The position numbers and the translations under genes are program-made. A stretch of 64,000 bases of DNA from Pseudomonas sp. B21-028 (lineage in GTDB: Bacteria > Pseudomonadota > Gammaproteobacteria > Pseudomonadales > Pseudomonadaceae), in assembly GCF_024749045.1 (NCBI RefSeq), contig NZ_CP087184.1:4216001-4280000 (forward strand), read 5' to 3'. The first letter of the stretch is position 1. Each line of letters starts with the position of its first letter. Shown in pieces: positions 26,835-36,472 of this stretch. The notes beneath the pieces are model-generated. The model saw only the letters and a program-made list of their open reading frames with translations, searched no databases and was not told the DNA's origin.

Positions 26835-27761
26835 TTACAGTCCACGACGATCCGCGACTGGCGCGTGCTGCGCCATCAATTCCACCATCCATTCGATGAA
26901 CACCCTCAACCTGGCACTGATATGCCGGTTCGGCGGGTAAGCCAGGTAGAGCGGCATCGGGTCGATGCGCCACGTTTCGAAAAGCGGCACCAGCTCGCCG
27001 TTGGCTTCGTGGGGCCTGGACATGTACGTGGGTAGCCACAGCACCCCCAGCCCCGCCAGGCCCGCCGCGAGGTAGGCGTTGCCGTCGTCGACGGCCAGGG
27101 CGTAGCGCCCGTTGATGTGCAGGTGTTCATTGGCGTTGTGCATGGCATAGGGCACGGCTTTGCCGGTGCGGGCCCAGAGGAAGCCGACGATACGATGCAG
27201 GGAGTCTTCGAGATCTCGTGGATGCGCGGGGGTGCCGACGCGTGCCAGGTAGCTTGGCGCCGCGAAGACGCCCAGCTCAAGGTCACCGATGCGCCGGGCG
27301 ATCAGCGACTGGTCCGTCAGTTCACCGCCGCGCACCACGCAATCGACGTTTTCATCGATGATGTCCACGATGCGATCGCTGACGCCCATGTCGATCTGGA
27401 TGTCCGGGTATCGCGCATGGAACGTCGGCAGCGCCGGCATCAGGATCAGGGCGGCCAGCGGGCTCGGGACGTCTACCCGCAAGCGGCCCCTGGGCAGGGC
27501 CTGGGCATCGGACAGACTGGTTTCGGCATCGTCCATGTCGGCGAGCAAGCGCAACACCCGTTGGTAATAGACGGCGCCCTGGGCGGTGACGTTGACCTTG
27601 CGTGTCGTGCGGTTGAGCAGCTTGACCCGCAGGCGCGCCTCCAACTGCTGCACCAGCTGGGTCACGGTGGTCTTGCTCATGTGCAGGGTCTCGGCGGCCT
27701 TGGTGAAACTGCCCGCCTCCACCACCCGGGCGAATGCCTGCATCGCATCAAAACGATCCAT
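26835..27761 (-). CDS. LysR family transcriptional regulator
   Basis: A 308-residue regulator with an N-terminal winged helix-turn-helix (about residues 1-60: FARVVEAGSFTKAAETLHMS) and a periplasmic-binding-like effector domain (about 90-295). GGAG lies 5 bp before the ATG. It is divergent from the Rid-family gene at 27897, with 135 bp between, so that gene is its most likely target. The effector is unknown. Confidence 0.92.
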   Translation of the reverse strand: MDRFDAMQAFARVVEAGSFTKAAETLHMSKTTVTQLVQQLEARLRVKLLNRTTRKVNVTAQGAVYYQRVLRLLADMDDAETSLSDAQALPRGRLRVDVPSPLAALILMPALPTFHARYPDIQIDMGVSDRIVDIIDENVDCVVRGGELTDQSLIARRIGDLELGVFAAPSYLARVGTPAHPRDLEDSLHRIVGFLWARTGKAVPYAMHNANEHLHINGRYALAVDDGNAYLAAGLAGLGVLWLPTYMSRPHEANGELVPLFETWRIDPMPLYLAYPPNRHISARLRVFIEWMVELMAQHAPVADRRGL

Positions 27762-27896
27762 TGCTGCTCCGCGTATCGATCAGATTGTTTGGATTTCACA
27801 AACAGTGATCGCCAAGGTTGCCCGTTTATCGCCCGGACACAAGCCCCTAGAGTGACTTCATCGCTGATTTCCCACTGATTCCCGATGGAGGTTCCC

Positions 27897-28295
27897 ATGA
27901 CACGTGATGTAGTTTTCCCACCTGGACGCCAGGCGCTTTACGAGCGTAATCGTTATTCGCCGGCAATCCGTTCCAATGGTTTCTTGTTCGTATCGGGGCA
28001 AGTCGGCAGCACCGACGACGGTTCACCTGAGCCCGACCTGGAGGTTCAGGTCCGGCGTGCATTCACCAACCTGGAAGCGATTCTCGCCGCTGCCGATTGC
28101 ACCTTTGACGATGTGGTGGACGTCACCGTTTTCATGGTCGACCCCGAATCGAAGTTCGAGACGATCTGGAAGGTGGTGCCTGAATTCTGGGGCAACGCAC
28201 CGCACCCGACGCTGACGGCGGTGGGAGTGACGTGGCTGTATGGGTTTGAGTTCGAGATCAAGGTGATTGCCAGGTTGCCTGAAGCTGGGCAGTGA
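27897..28295 (+). CDS. RidA-family protein lacking the catalytic arginine
   Basis: A 132-residue protein of the YjgF/YER057c/UK114 trimeric fold. RidA hydrolyses reactive enamine/imine intermediates using a conserved arginine; here the equivalent position is Leu106 (HPTLTAVGV instead of ...RSAVGV), so it belongs to a Rid subgroup without proven deaminase activity. GGAG precedes the ATG at 27897. It is divergent from a LysR gene, which probably controls it. A REP array starts directly after its stop. Confidence 0.88.
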   Translation: MTRDVVFPPGRQALYERNRYSPAIRSNGFLFVSGQVGSTDDGSPEPDLEVQVRRAFTNLEAILAAADCTFDDVVDVTVFMVDPESKFETIWKVVPEFWGNAPHPTLTAVGVTWLYGFEFEIKVIARLPEAGQ

Positions 28296-28307
28296 GTCAG
28301 TGATGAT

Positions 28308-28812
28308 GTCATCGCGAGCAGGCTCGCTCCCACAGGGTTTTGGGTGTGCTGCGGATATCGGGCCCGCTGAAGATCCATGGTGGGAGCGAGCCTGCTCGCG
28401 ATGGCGGTGGGTCAGTTGGCATCGGGGCTGGATGTGCCGGCGCCTTCGCGAGCAGGCTCGCTCCTACAGGGTTTTGGGTGTGCTGCGGATATCGGGCCCG
28501 CTGAAGATCCAGTGTGGGAGCGAGCCTGCTCGCGATGGCGGTGGGTCAGTTGGCATCGAGACTGGATGTGCCGGCGCCTTCGCGGGCAAGCCCGCTCCCA
28601 CAGGGTTTTGGGTGTGCTGCGGATATCGGGCCCGCTGAAGATCCAGCGTGGGAGCGAGCCTGCTCGCGATGGCGGTGGGTCAGTTGGCATCGGGGCTGGA
28701 CGTGCCGGCGTCATCGCGAGCAGGCTCGCTCCCAGAGGGTTTTGGGTGTGCTGCGGATATCGGGTCCACTGAAGATCCAGTGTGGGAGCGAGCCTGCTCG
28801 CGATGGCGGTGG
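28308..28812. repeat. Tandem REP/BIME array, 134-bp unit
   Basis: A 134-bp unit repeats at 28381, 28515 and 28649, with a partial fourth copy from 28783 and a half unit before the first. Each unit holds two REP palindromes in opposite orientation (GGGAGCGAGCCTGCTCGCGA and its inverse) separated by conserved spacers. One palindrome reads GCGGGC/GCCCGC where others read GCGAGC/GCTCGC, a compensatory change that keeps the hairpin. Open frames across the array arise from the repeat and are not genes. Confidence 0.95.
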
Positions 28813-28828
28813 AACAGTCACCTACGGG

Positions 28829-29308
28829 CTAGCCTTTCAGCGCCGCTTCAATCGCTGCGATGTCGATCTTCGTCATTTGCATCATGGCCTCGAACACGCG
28901 CTTGGCGGCAGCTTTGTCGGGGCCGGCGACGGCGTCGGTGAGGATGCGCGGGCTGATCTGCCACGACAGCCCCCACTTGTCCTTGCACCAGCCGCAGACA
29001 CTTGCCTCACCGCCGTTACCGATAATCGCGTTCCAGAAACGGTCCGTTTCGGCCTGGTCATCGGTGGACACCTGGAACGAGAAAGACTCGTTGTGTTTGA
29101 ACACCGGGCCGCCGTTCAGGCCGATGCAGGGAATGCCCATCACCGTGAACTCCACCGTCAACACATCGCCTTCCTTGCCCGACGGATAATCGCCAGGCGC
29201 GTGATGGACGGCGTGTACCGCGCTGTCCGGGAACGTCGCGGCATAGAACTGCGCCGCCTCCACGGCATCGCCTTCGTACCAGAGACAGATCCTGCTTTTG
29301 TTATTCAT
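28829..29308 (-). CDS. VOC family protein (PhnB/3-dmu-9_3-mt type)
   Basis: A 159-residue protein of the vicinal oxygen chelate superfamily. It shows the DUF pattern once called 3-demethylubiquinone-9 3-methyltransferase: an early CLWYEGDAVEAAQFYAATF, a middle GIPCIGLNGG, and WGLSWQISPRIL near residue 110. Such proteins have a paired beta-alpha-beta-beta-beta fold with a metal or small-molecule site; the reaction here is unknown. GGAGAAG precedes the ATG. The REP array lies just past its stop. Confidence 0.85.
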   Translation of the reverse strand: MNNKSRICLWYEGDAVEAAQFYAATFPDSAVHAVHHAPGDYPSGKEGDVLTVEFTVMGIPCIGLNGGPVFKHNESFSFQVSTDDQAETDRFWNAIIGNGGEASVCGWCKDKWGLSWQISPRILTDAVAGPDKAAAKRVFEAMMQMTKIDIAAIEAALKG

Positions 29309-29489
29309 CCGGCTTCTCCGAGAGGGACTGGTCGATGCAGTCTAGCAGTGCACCTTTTCCGGGATCGAGCAGGTGATGAACGGCTTTCCACGCCTCTGGC
29401 TGAAGAGCCGCGATGACGGGTCACCACGGCCCCTCGGGCCCGCAAATCAATGGGCGGCGCATGCGATTTTCCATCCCCGGCGCACGCGG

Positions 29490-29726
29490 CTATGCCCTCA
29501 CCCGCTCCCCATGCGCCATCATCCAGCGAATCAGATGCGCCATCGGCACCTGATGCTGCTGGATAACGCACTCGCCACCTTGCTCATGGTGATAGCGTTC
29601 GACGTAGCGGCTGAGCAACACATGATCGCCATCCTCCGCCAACCGTAGCTCTACCTCGCGGCACTGCAGGCCACCCACGCCGAGCGCCTTCACGCTGCGC
29701 CGCAGAACCAAAGCATCATTAGTCAT
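29490..29726 (-). CDS. Small hypothetical protein overlapping mlaA
   Basis: A 78-residue protein with no recognised domain, rich in Arg, His and Glu, with no signal or membrane segment. Its ATG overlaps the end of the mlaA gene by 8 bases (the ATGACTAATGATG stretch), which points to translational coupling. The stretch from its stop to 29327 shows no gene. Confidence 0.6.
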   Translation of the reverse strand: MTNDALVLRRSVKALGVGGLQCREVELRLAEDGDHVLLSRYVERYHHEQGGECVIQQHQVPMAHLIRWMMAHGERVRA

Positions 29727-30495
29727 CGGCCTGCCCTCCCTCGCATTGGGCGGTCACCGCTCCCAGTTTGCCTTGCGCGACAACATCGGCGCGCTGCTGC
29801 GCGACCGCGTCGCGCAGGGCCAGGTAGTAATCCGGCTGGGTCCGCAGTTGGTCCGTCAGCGGCAGCGCCTGCGCGCGCCCATCGACGATGCCCCCTGCGG
29901 TATTGATCGTGCCCAGGGTGTCGACCGTGCTGCTGTTGCCGCCAAACGGGTCGACCGCGAAACTGATCACCTTGCCGGTGGCGTCCCTCAGGTTGGCCGT
30001 CCCCAGCAGCGGCAGTTCCACCGTCGGCCCCGGGGCCATGTTCCAGACGCCGAAGGTCTGGCCGAAATCAGCCTTGTGACGCTCGATGCCGAGTTTGCCC
30101 GACACGTCGATCAAGCCGACGATGCCGGCCGTGGAGTTGATGACAAAACGCCCCAGGGTGTTGACCGAGCGCTGCGCATTGCCTTGCAGCAGGTCGTTGA
30201 TGAACACCTTGGGCTCGCCGAAGTTCGCCACAAAATTGTGCATACCGGTCTGCACGGCATCCGGAAGATGGCGATAGCCACGGGCGATGGGGGCCAATGC
30301 GTAGTCGTCTACGGTGCGGTTGAAGGCAAAGATGCCGCGGTTGATGGGTTGCCCGGGATCGTAAACGGTGTACGGAACACTCTCGCAACTGCCGGGCTTT
30401 GCAGCGGGTGCGCTGGTGCAGCCGCTGGCGAGTGCTGCGAGCGCAATGACCAGAGAGAATCCAACACGTAGCGGCGCGGGTTTGAACGTCGGCAT
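29719..30495 (-). CDS. mlaA: MlaA (VacJ) family lipoprotein
   Basis: A 258-residue outer-membrane lipoprotein of the phospholipid-asymmetry system. A lipoprotein signal ends at ALASGC, with Cys26 to be lipidated. The MlaA domain follows, with the features YDPGQPINRGIFAFNRTVD, FVANFGEPKVFINDLLQG, NSTAGIVGLIDVSGKLG and the C-terminal YYLALRDAV. MlaA extracts mislocalised phospholipids from the outer leaflet and passes them to MlaC and the MlaFEDB complex, none of which is in this window. The Shine-Dalgarno (GAG) is weak. Confidence 0.92.
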   Translation of the reverse strand: MPTFKPAPLRVGFSLVIALAALASGCTSAPAAKPGSCESVPYTVYDPGQPINRGIFAFNRTVDDYALAPIARGYRHLPDAVQTGMHNFVANFGEPKVFINDLLQGNAQRSVNTLGRFVINSTAGIVGLIDVSGKLGIERHKADFGQTFGVWNMAPGPTVELPLLGTANLRDATGKVISFAVDPFGGNSSTVDTLGTINTAGGIVDGRAQALPLTDQLRTQPDYYLALRDAVAQQRADVVAQGKLGAVTAQCEGGQADD

Positions 30496-30556
30496 ACAAA
30501 GCTATCTCGACAAAGGGTGGGCGATACCATTCAGTTAAAACTTGAGGCCCGCCTCC

Positions 30557-30708
30557 CCTGTGGCGAGGGGATTCCTGTGGCGAGGGGATTTATCCCCGCT
30601 GGGTTGCGAAGCGACCCTCAAGCCGGATATCCCGGTGCATCTGCTTGATTGAGTCGTCTGCTTTGGGGCTGCTTCGCAACCCAGCGGGGATGAATCCCCT
30701 CGCCACAG
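30557..30708. repeat. BIME of the second REP family
   Basis: A large inverted repeat. GTGGCGAGGGGATTTATCCC then CGCTGGGTTGCGAAGC on the left is mirrored by GCTTCGCAACCCAGCG and GGGGATGAATCCCCTCGCCA on the right. A short partial duplication of the left end precedes it. Related copies are at 48596-48718 and 58162-58293. From here to 30889 I see only the presumed promoter region of the two-component genes. Confidence 0.9.
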
Positions 30709-30889
30709 GGGTCGGTGTGTCCGGCTATTTAACTGTCTGGAAACGGCGCCATCCTGCCGCTGTTTTTTTGCCTGGAGATTTCCGGAATATTGCCCGCCGG
30801 CAACTTTGTTGCAGGATTGAAATATATGACGCAGGGCCCGGATTGACCCTAGTATCGCTCCCTGTATCCATGACCCCGACGTACCCACC

Positions 30890-31600
30890 GTGAGCCATTT
30901 ACTACTGGTGGACGATGACCTCGAAGTCCTCGCCCTCTTGCGCAAATTCCTCGAACAACATGGCTACAGCGTCGACGTGGCCGCCGACGGTGCCGCCCTG
31001 TGGCAGGCGGTCGAGCGTCAAATGCCGGATCTGATCATCCTCGACGTCATGCTGCCAGGAGACAACGGCCTGGTGCTCTGCCAGCGCCTGCGGGCCGAGC
31101 ACAGGGTCGGCATCATCATGCTTACCGCCATGGGCGAGTTGAGCGACCGCGTCGTGGGCCTGGAGATGGGCGCTGACGATTACCTGACCAAACCTTTCGA
31201 CGCTCGGGAATTGCTGGCCCGGGTGCGGGCCGTGCTCAGGCGTACCGGCGAAGCCAGGGGGCCGCTGAACGACGCCTCGCGACCGGTCCTGGAGTTCGAA
31301 AAGTGGCAGCTGGACGTCACCCGGCGTGAATTGCGCTCCCCGGATAAAGTCATGATTCCGCTGTCCGCGGGTGAGTTCGAACTGCTCCTGGTGTTCGCCG
31401 AACACCCGCGCCGGGTGCTGAGCCGCCAACAGTTGCTGGACCTGGCGCGGGGCGAAACCTTCGATGCGTTTGACCGGAGCATCGACGTCCAGGTCAGCCG
31501 CTTGCGTCGCAAACTGGAGACCGATATCAGCGGCGCGTCGATGATCCGCACCGTGCGCAACAGCGGCTACTACTTCAGCCCCCAGGTGGTGAAACGATGA
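30890..31600 (+). CDS. OmpR-family response regulator
   Basis: A 236-residue two-component response regulator: a receiver domain (about 1-115) with acidic pocket DDD at 8-10, phospho-acceptor Asp52 (LDVMLPGD) and Lys in TKPFD, then a winged-helix DNA-binding domain (about 135-232). It starts with GTG at 30890. Its stop overlaps the start of the histidine kinase by 4 bases (ATGA), so the two are one operon. The signal is unknown; the pair resembles OmpR/EnvZ-type systems of Pseudomonas. Confidence 0.93.
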   Translation: MSHLLLVDDDLEVLALLRKFLEQHGYSVDVAADGAALWQAVERQMPDLIILDVMLPGDNGLVLCQRLRAEHRVGIIMLTAMGELSDRVVGLEMGADDYLTKPFDARELLARVRAVLRRTGEARGPLNDASRPVLEFEKWQLDVTRRELRSPDKVMIPLSAGEFELLLVFAEHPRRVLSRQQLLDLARGETFDAFDRSIDVQVSRLRRKLETDISGASMIRTVRNSGYYFSPQVVKR

Positions 31601-32946
31601 AACCGCCGAGCCCTGGCACCCGCCGCCCGCGCGATACCCTGGCGCGCTGGATCGCCCTGACCACCCTGGTTGCCATGCTGACGCTGCTGGCCCTGAACGC
31701 GTTGTTCAGCCAACTGGCCGGAGCCTGGGCACGCCCGCCCCTGATGGAAACCGGCCTGTTTGAAAAGATCTCCGCCATCGCCCGCATCATCGACTCGGCA
31801 TCGCTTGAGCAGCGGCCCGCCATTGCCAAGGCCGCCAGTGACCGGGAATTCACCACCCAATGGCTGCGAGACCATGACGAGGCGCGAGTGCCGGTGGTCG
31901 ACGACGACCCGGAATACAGCGACGGCGCGGCACGGCTGCGCCGGCAACTGGGCAGGTCCGATGCACGGATAGAAGGCTACGAGCCGAGCGACTGGCCCGC
32001 CGACCAGCCCGGCGGGCGCTACGCCGCGCTGATCGAGCTGAGCGACCATTCATGGGTGATGTTTTCCATGCCCGCGCGCAACTGGGGCCTGGAGGAGTGG
32101 GAGCGCAACCTGATCATCATCGCGCTGATCCTGCTGTCGGCGTTTATCGTCGCGCTGGTCGCCACCCGACACCTGGCCGCGCCACTGGAACGCTTTGCCG
32201 AAGGCGCCAGGCGTTTCGGTGTGGACCACAAGGCACCGCCCATTCCGGTCATCGGCCCCTACGAAATCCGCCAGGCCATTCTCGCCTTCAACGCCATGCA
32301 GGCCCAGCTCAAGCACTTCATCGAAGATCGCACGCAAATGCTCGCCGCCATCTCCCACGACCTGCGTGCGCCGTTGACCCGCATGCGCCTGCGCGGGGAG
32401 TTCATCGAGGACATCGAGCAGCAATCCCGATTGTTCAGGGACGTGGACGAGATGCAGGCGATGGTCAATTCGGCCCTGGAGTTTTTCCGCGACGATGCAC
32501 GGCTCGAACATGCCACCGCTTTTGATCTGGCTGGGCTGCTGCACACCGTCGTCGATGATTTCAAGGATGCCGGCAGCGAGGTGGCATTCGAAGGCGCCCC
32601 TCGCTTCGTTTACGTGGGCCGACCCATCGGCCTCAAGCGCGCGCTGGTGAACCTGATCGACAACGCGATCAAATATGGCGCAGAACCCAGTGTCCAGCTC
32701 AAGACCTGGAGCGATCACGTTGAAATCCGCGTTCTGGACCGGGGTCCAGGCATCGAGGCCAAGTACCACGAGCAAGTCTTCACCCCGTTCTATCGCCTCG
32801 AAGGCTCGCGCAACAAGAACACCGGTGGCGTCGGGCTCGGCCTTTCGGCAGCGCGGGCGACCGTGCTCGAGCACGGTGGGACGTTGACCCTGGGTAATCG
32901 GCGCGATGGCGGGTTGGAAGTCCGGGTTTCGCTGCCATTGACCTGA
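31597..32946 (+). CDS. Sensor histidine kinase, EnvZ-like
   Basis: A 449-residue inner-membrane kinase. A first transmembrane helix (about 22-42), a periplasmic sensor of about 130 residues, a second helix (about 172-190), a HAMP segment, a dimerisation domain with phospho-acceptor His254 (ISHDLRAPLTRMRLRGE) and an HATPase domain with NLIDNAIKYG, DRGPGI and GVGLGLS. It phosphorylates the response regulator encoded just upstream. The ligand is not apparent. Confidence 0.93.
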   Translation: MKPPSPGTRRPRDTLARWIALTTLVAMLTLLALNALFSQLAGAWARPPLMETGLFEKISAIARIIDSASLEQRPAIAKAASDREFTTQWLRDHDEARVPVVDDDPEYSDGAARLRRQLGRSDARIEGYEPSDWPADQPGGRYAALIELSDHSWVMFSMPARNWGLEEWERNLIIIALILLSAFIVALVATRHLAAPLERFAEGARRFGVDHKAPPIPVIGPYEIRQAILAFNAMQAQLKHFIEDRTQMLAAISHDLRAPLTRMRLRGEFIEDIEQQSRLFRDVDEMQAMVNSALEFFRDDARLEHATAFDLAGLLHTVVDDFKDAGSEVAFEGAPRFVYVGRPIGLKRALVNLIDNAIKYGAEPSVQLKTWSDHVEIRVLDRGPGIEAKYHEQVFTPFYRLEGSRNKNTGGVGLGLSAARATVLEHGGTLTLGNRRDGGLEVRVSLPLT

Positions 32947-33046
32947 CCTCCCCAGGGTCCGTTGGCAAACAAAGCCTAAACAACCGGGGCCATCCTCGGT
33001 AGGATGGCCGGCCTTTCGGCCTGGACCCGCCCTGGAATTGCCCCCG

Positions 33047-33568
33047 ATGATCCTGATTGTTTACGCCCATCCCTACCCCGACCAATCGCGGGTCAACCAG
33101 CAGATGCTCGAACGTGCCTCCAGCCTCCCGGACGTGGTCGTACGGTCCCTCTACGACCTCTACCCGGATTTCGACATCGACGTCGAAGCCGAACAGCGCG
33201 TCGTCGAGCAGGCAGGCCTGGTCGTCCTCCAGCACCCGATGTTCTGGTACAGCATGCCGCCGCTGCTGAAACTGTGGATCGACAAGGTATTCACTCACGG
33301 CTGGGCATACGGCAGAGGCACCACCGCACTGAAGGACAAGAGCCTGCTGTGGGCCGTCACCACGGGTGGCGAGCAGGACCACTTCGAGATCGGTGCCCAT
33401 CCGGGCTTCTCCGTGTTGGCCCAGCCCCTCCACGCAACGGCCCTCTATTGCCGCATGCGCTGGCTGGATCCAGTCGTCGTCCACGGCGCCTATGCCGCCG
33501 AATCGCACGCCCAACGCACCCAAATCGAACACTACCGCGCCCGCCTGGCCTCCTGGAAGGAAGATTGA
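33047..33568 (+). CDS. kefF: Kef ancillary flavin oxidoreductase
   Basis: A 173-residue flavodoxin-fold NAD(P)H:quinone oxidoreductase, the accessory subunit that activates Kef potassium efflux. The FMN-binding start is [13 protein letters not shown], with the family segments [20 protein letters not shown] and [11 protein letters not shown] prefer the ATG at 33047 over a TTG at 33038. Its stop is one base from the kefC start, so they are co-translated. In related systems the pair responds to glutathione adducts of electrophiles. Confidence 0.88.
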   Translation: MILIVYAHPYPDQSRVNQQMLERASSLPDVVVRSLYDLYPDFDIDVEAEQRVVEQAGLVVLQHPMFWYSMPPLLKLWIDKVFTHGWAYGRGTTALKDKSLLWAVTTGGEQDHFEIGAHPGFSVLAQPLHATALYCRMRWLDPVVVHGAYAAESHAQRTQIEHYRARLASWKED

Positions 33569-33569
33569 T

Positions 33570-35396
33570 ATGGAGACTCACAGCCTGATCGAGATGCTCA
33601 TCTACCTGGCCTCGGCAACCTTGATCGTGCCGATTGCCGTCAGGTTCGGCCTGGGCCCGGTGCTGGGTTACTTGCTGGCCGGGTGCGTCATCGGCCCGTG
33701 GGGGCTGAAGCTCATTACCGACGTCAAGGCCATCCTGGAATTCGCCGAAATCGGCGTCGTGCTGATGCTGTTCATCATCGGGCTCGAGCTCGACCCCAAG
33801 CGGCTGTGGGCGCTGCGGCGGATGGTGTTCGGTGGCGGGGCCTTGCAGATGATGGCCTGTGGCGCTGCGATCGCGGTGTTCTGCGCAGCCCTGGGCCTGA
33901 ACTGGACGGCTGCGTTGCTGGTCGGCCTGACCCTGAGCCTGTCCTCCACGGCCATCGCCATGCAGGCGATGAATGAACGCAACCTGACGTCAACCGCCGT
34001 CGGCCGCAGCAGCTTTGCCGTGCTGTTGTTCCAGGACATTGCGGCCATCCCCCTGGTCGCCATGATCCCCTTGCTGTCGGCCCACGGCGAAACACCGTCA
34101 GGCACTGCCCTGGCGCTGTCGATCGTCAAAATCGTCGCGGCCATCAGCGTCGTCGTGCTGCTGGGACGTTATGTGACGCGGCCATTGTTGCGCTTCGCCG
34201 CCCGCTCGGGCCTGCGGGAGATCTTCAGCGCCGTGGCACTGTTCCTGGTGTTCGGCTTCGGTTTTCTCCTGGAGGAAGCCGGCCTGTCGATGGCCATGGG
34301 CGCCTTCCTTGCCGGGGTGCTGCTGGCCAGTTCCGAATACCGGCATGCCCTGGAAAGCGACATCGAGCCGTTCAAAGGCTTGCTGCTGGGGCTGTTCTTC
34401 ATCGGCGTGGGCATGTCGATCGATTTCGGCACCCTGATCAACGCGCCATTGAAGGTCGCCACCCTGACCCTGGGCTTCATCCTGATCAAGCTGCTGGTGA
34501 TCAGGACGGTGAGCCGGTTTCTCAACGTGCCGGCGGGCCAGCGCTCATGGCAGGCGGTGTTGCTGGGCCAGGGCAGCGAATTCGCCTTCGTGGTGTTCGG
34601 TGCCGCGACGCTGGCCGGCATCCTGACCGATCAGTGGGGCAAGAGCCTGACGCTGGCGGTGGCCCTGTCCATGTGCCTGACCCCGTTGTTGATCTTGCTG
34701 CTGGGCCGACTGGAATCCGCCACCAAGAAAAGCCGCGAGGAATCCGACCTCGTCGATCAGCAGAACCCACGCATCATCATTGCCGGGTTCGGTCGTTTCG
34801 GGCAAATCGCCGGCCGGTTGCTGATGTCCTGCGGCGTCGAAGTGGTGGTCCTGGATCACGACCCCGACAACATCGAGACGCTGCGCAAATTCGGCGTGAA
34901 AGTGTTCTACGGCGACGCCACGCGCCTCGACTTGTTGCACGCGGCCGGCGCGGCCCAGGCCGTGGTGCTGATCAATGCCATTGACGACCAGCAGGACAAC
35001 CTGACGCTGACCCGGCTGGTCCAGGAGCATTTCCCCACGTTGAAGCTGATCGTGCGGGCGCGGGACATGGGGCACCTGATCACCCTGCGGCAGATGGGGG
35101 TGGAGGCGGCCGAACGGGAAACCTTCGAGAGTGCGCTGTCCTTGGGCCGACGTGCGCTGATGCAGATGGGCGTCGGGCCTTACGAAGCCCGCGAGCGAGC
35201 GGATCAGTTCCGTCGCCTGAACCTGCGAATGCTGGAGGAAATCGTCGCCCAGCCGGAAGATGACCTCAAGTTCCGGCACGACGCCTACCGCCGCGCCAAC
35301 ACGCTACTCACGGACATGTTCAACGAAGACCGCGCACGCCCCGTCGACCGCTGGCCTGAACATCATCGCAACGAGACGGACGAAGCGCGTAGCTGA
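33570..35396 (+). CDS. kefC: Kef-type K+/H+ antiporter (CPA2)
   Basis: A 608-residue antiporter with about 12 transmembrane helices (residues 5-385), then an RCK N-terminal NAD-binding domain starting near residue 400 ([17 protein letters not shown]) and a charged tail. It exports potassium in exchange for protons and is gated by glutathione adducts in its well-studied homologues, protecting the cell from electrophiles. GGAAGG lies 9 bp before the ATG at 33570. The upstream part of the longer open frame overlaps kefF out of frame and is not translated. Confidence 0.92.
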   Translation: METHSLIEMLIYLASATLIVPIAVRFGLGPVLGYLLAGCVIGPWGLKLITDVKAILEFAEIGVVLMLFIIGLELDPKRLWALRRMVFGGGALQMMACGAAIAVFCAALGLNWTAALLVGLTLSLSSTAIAMQAMNERNLTSTAVGRSSFAVLLFQDIAAIPLVAMIPLLSAHGETPSGTALALSIVKIVAAISVVVLLGRYVTRPLLRFAARSGLREIFSAVALFLVFGFGFLLEEAGLSMAMGAFLAGVLLASSEYRHALESDIEPFKGLLLGLFFIGVGMSIDFGTLINAPLKVATLTLGFILIKLLVIRTVSRFLNVPAGQRSWQAVLLGQGSEFAFVVFGAATLAGILTDQWGKSLTLAVALSMCLTPLLILLLGRLESATKKSREESDLVDQQNPRIIIAGFGRFGQIAGRLLMSCGVEVVVLDHDPDNIETLRKFGVKVFYGDATRLDLLHAAGAAQAVVLINAIDDQQDNLTLTRLVQEHFPTLKLIVRARDMGHLITLRQMGVEAAERETFESALSLGRRALMQMGVGPYEARERADQFRRLNLRMLEEIVAQPEDDLKFRHDAYRRANTLLTDMFNEDRARPVDRWPEHHRNETDEARS

Positions 35397-35408
35397 CGTT
35401 TCACGGCA

Positions 35409-36377
35409 TCACACGCGACCGAACTGGCGCCGGTACTCCACTGGCGTCAACCCCGTCAGCGCCTTGAACATCCGTTGCAGGTTGGAACTGCTGCTGAAAC
35501 CCAGCTCCGCGCCGATGCTGGCAAGGGGCAGCGAGGTCAGCGTCAGGCGCTCGCCAACCTGGTTCAACTTGATGCAACGGGCATACGCAGCGACGGTCTG
35601 GCCCGTTTCGCTGGCGACCTTGCGCGCGAGCGTGCGCTCGGACATGGCGAGCCGGTCCGCCAGCGTCTTGACCGTGATTTGCTCCGCCGGCATTTGCTCG
35701 ATCAGCCCGTGCAACCGGCGCAACAATCCGTCGGGCTGTTGGATCAGGGCAATGCCCTGGAATGCCGCGTGAGGGACGGCCGGACGCGGTAGCACCATCA
35801 ATCGGGTGATGTCGCGCAGCGCATCACGGCTGACACTTCGCTCGATCAGGTTTTCAGCGATGGGCAAATAACCGTTCACCCCCGACGCGGTGGCGGTCCG
35901 CTCGTTGAACACGCAGTTCTGCTCGCTTTGCCAACGCACGTTGCGATACCGCGTTTGCATCGCTTGCGCCAGCCACCACGTTAACGTCGCGCCCTGCCCG
36001 TCCAACCGGCCGGCCGCCGCCAACAGGCAGACACCCGTGCAATAGGCCCAGAGCTGAAGGTGGCGTGGCTGTTTCGACAGTGCCTTCACCAGCGGCGCCT
36101 GCCCGGCAATGAGCGCATCCACCTGTTCGGCCGACTCGGCCCAGAAACCGGGCACAAGGATGGCCTCCAGCTCGATATCCCCCAGCGCGGCTTGCGGCTG
36201 GAGGCTGATGCCATGGGCACACATCACCGAACCCGCCTGCTGGGCGACATAGATGGCCTCGAACAGCGTCCGCCCCTTTCTGCGATTGGCCGCGTGCAGC
36301 AGGTCGGCGAAGGCGAACAGGCCGGCGGGCATGCAGCCGGGGAATAGCAGTAGACCGATACGAATTGTCTGGGGCAT
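35409..36377 (-). CDS. GATase1-like AraC-family transcriptional regulator
   Basis: About 322 residues: a DJ-1/PfpI-like N-terminal domain (about 1-185) with the nucleophile-elbow segment YCTGVCLLAAAGRLDG, then an AraC/XylS double helix-turn-helix (about 215-318; LADRLAMSERTLARKV and IGAELGFSSSSNLQRMFK). The start is uncertain: ATGs at 36377, 36413 and 36422 are in frame and none has a good Shine-Dalgarno. It is divergent from the MBL-fold gene, 95 bp away, which it may control. Confidence 0.87.
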   Translation of the reverse strand: MPQTIRIGLLLFPGCMPAGLFAFADLLHAANRRKGRTLFEAIYVAQQAGSVMCAHGISLQPQAALGDIELEAILVPGFWAESAEQVDALIAGQAPLVKALSKQPRHLQLWAYCTGVCLLAAAGRLDGQGATLTWWLAQAMQTRYRNVRWQSEQNCVFNERTATASGVNGYLPIAENLIERSVSRDALRDITRLMVLPRPAVPHAAFQGIALIQQPDGLLRRLHGLIEQMPAEQITVKTLADRLAMSERTLARKVASETGQTVAAYARCIKLNQVGERLTLTSLPLASIGAELGFSSSSNLQRMFKALTGLTPVEYRRQFGRV

Positions 36378-36472
36378 GGCATGAAATGAATCAATGATGT
36401 CAGATCCGGCCATTATGCCCATTAACCCGGACCGGCACCATGGAGCCCTCGCCCCCTATCAAGGAACGCTTC

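Noticed and set aside
28308..28812. Possible CRISPR array
   Set aside because: Both repeat and spacer are conserved between units and the repeats are paired in opposite orientations, which is a BIME, not a CRISPR.
28267..29416. Several overlapping open frames of 100-300 codons
   Set aside because: They run through the 134-bp REP array or antisense to the VOC gene and repeat the same peptide each unit; no start site or family match.
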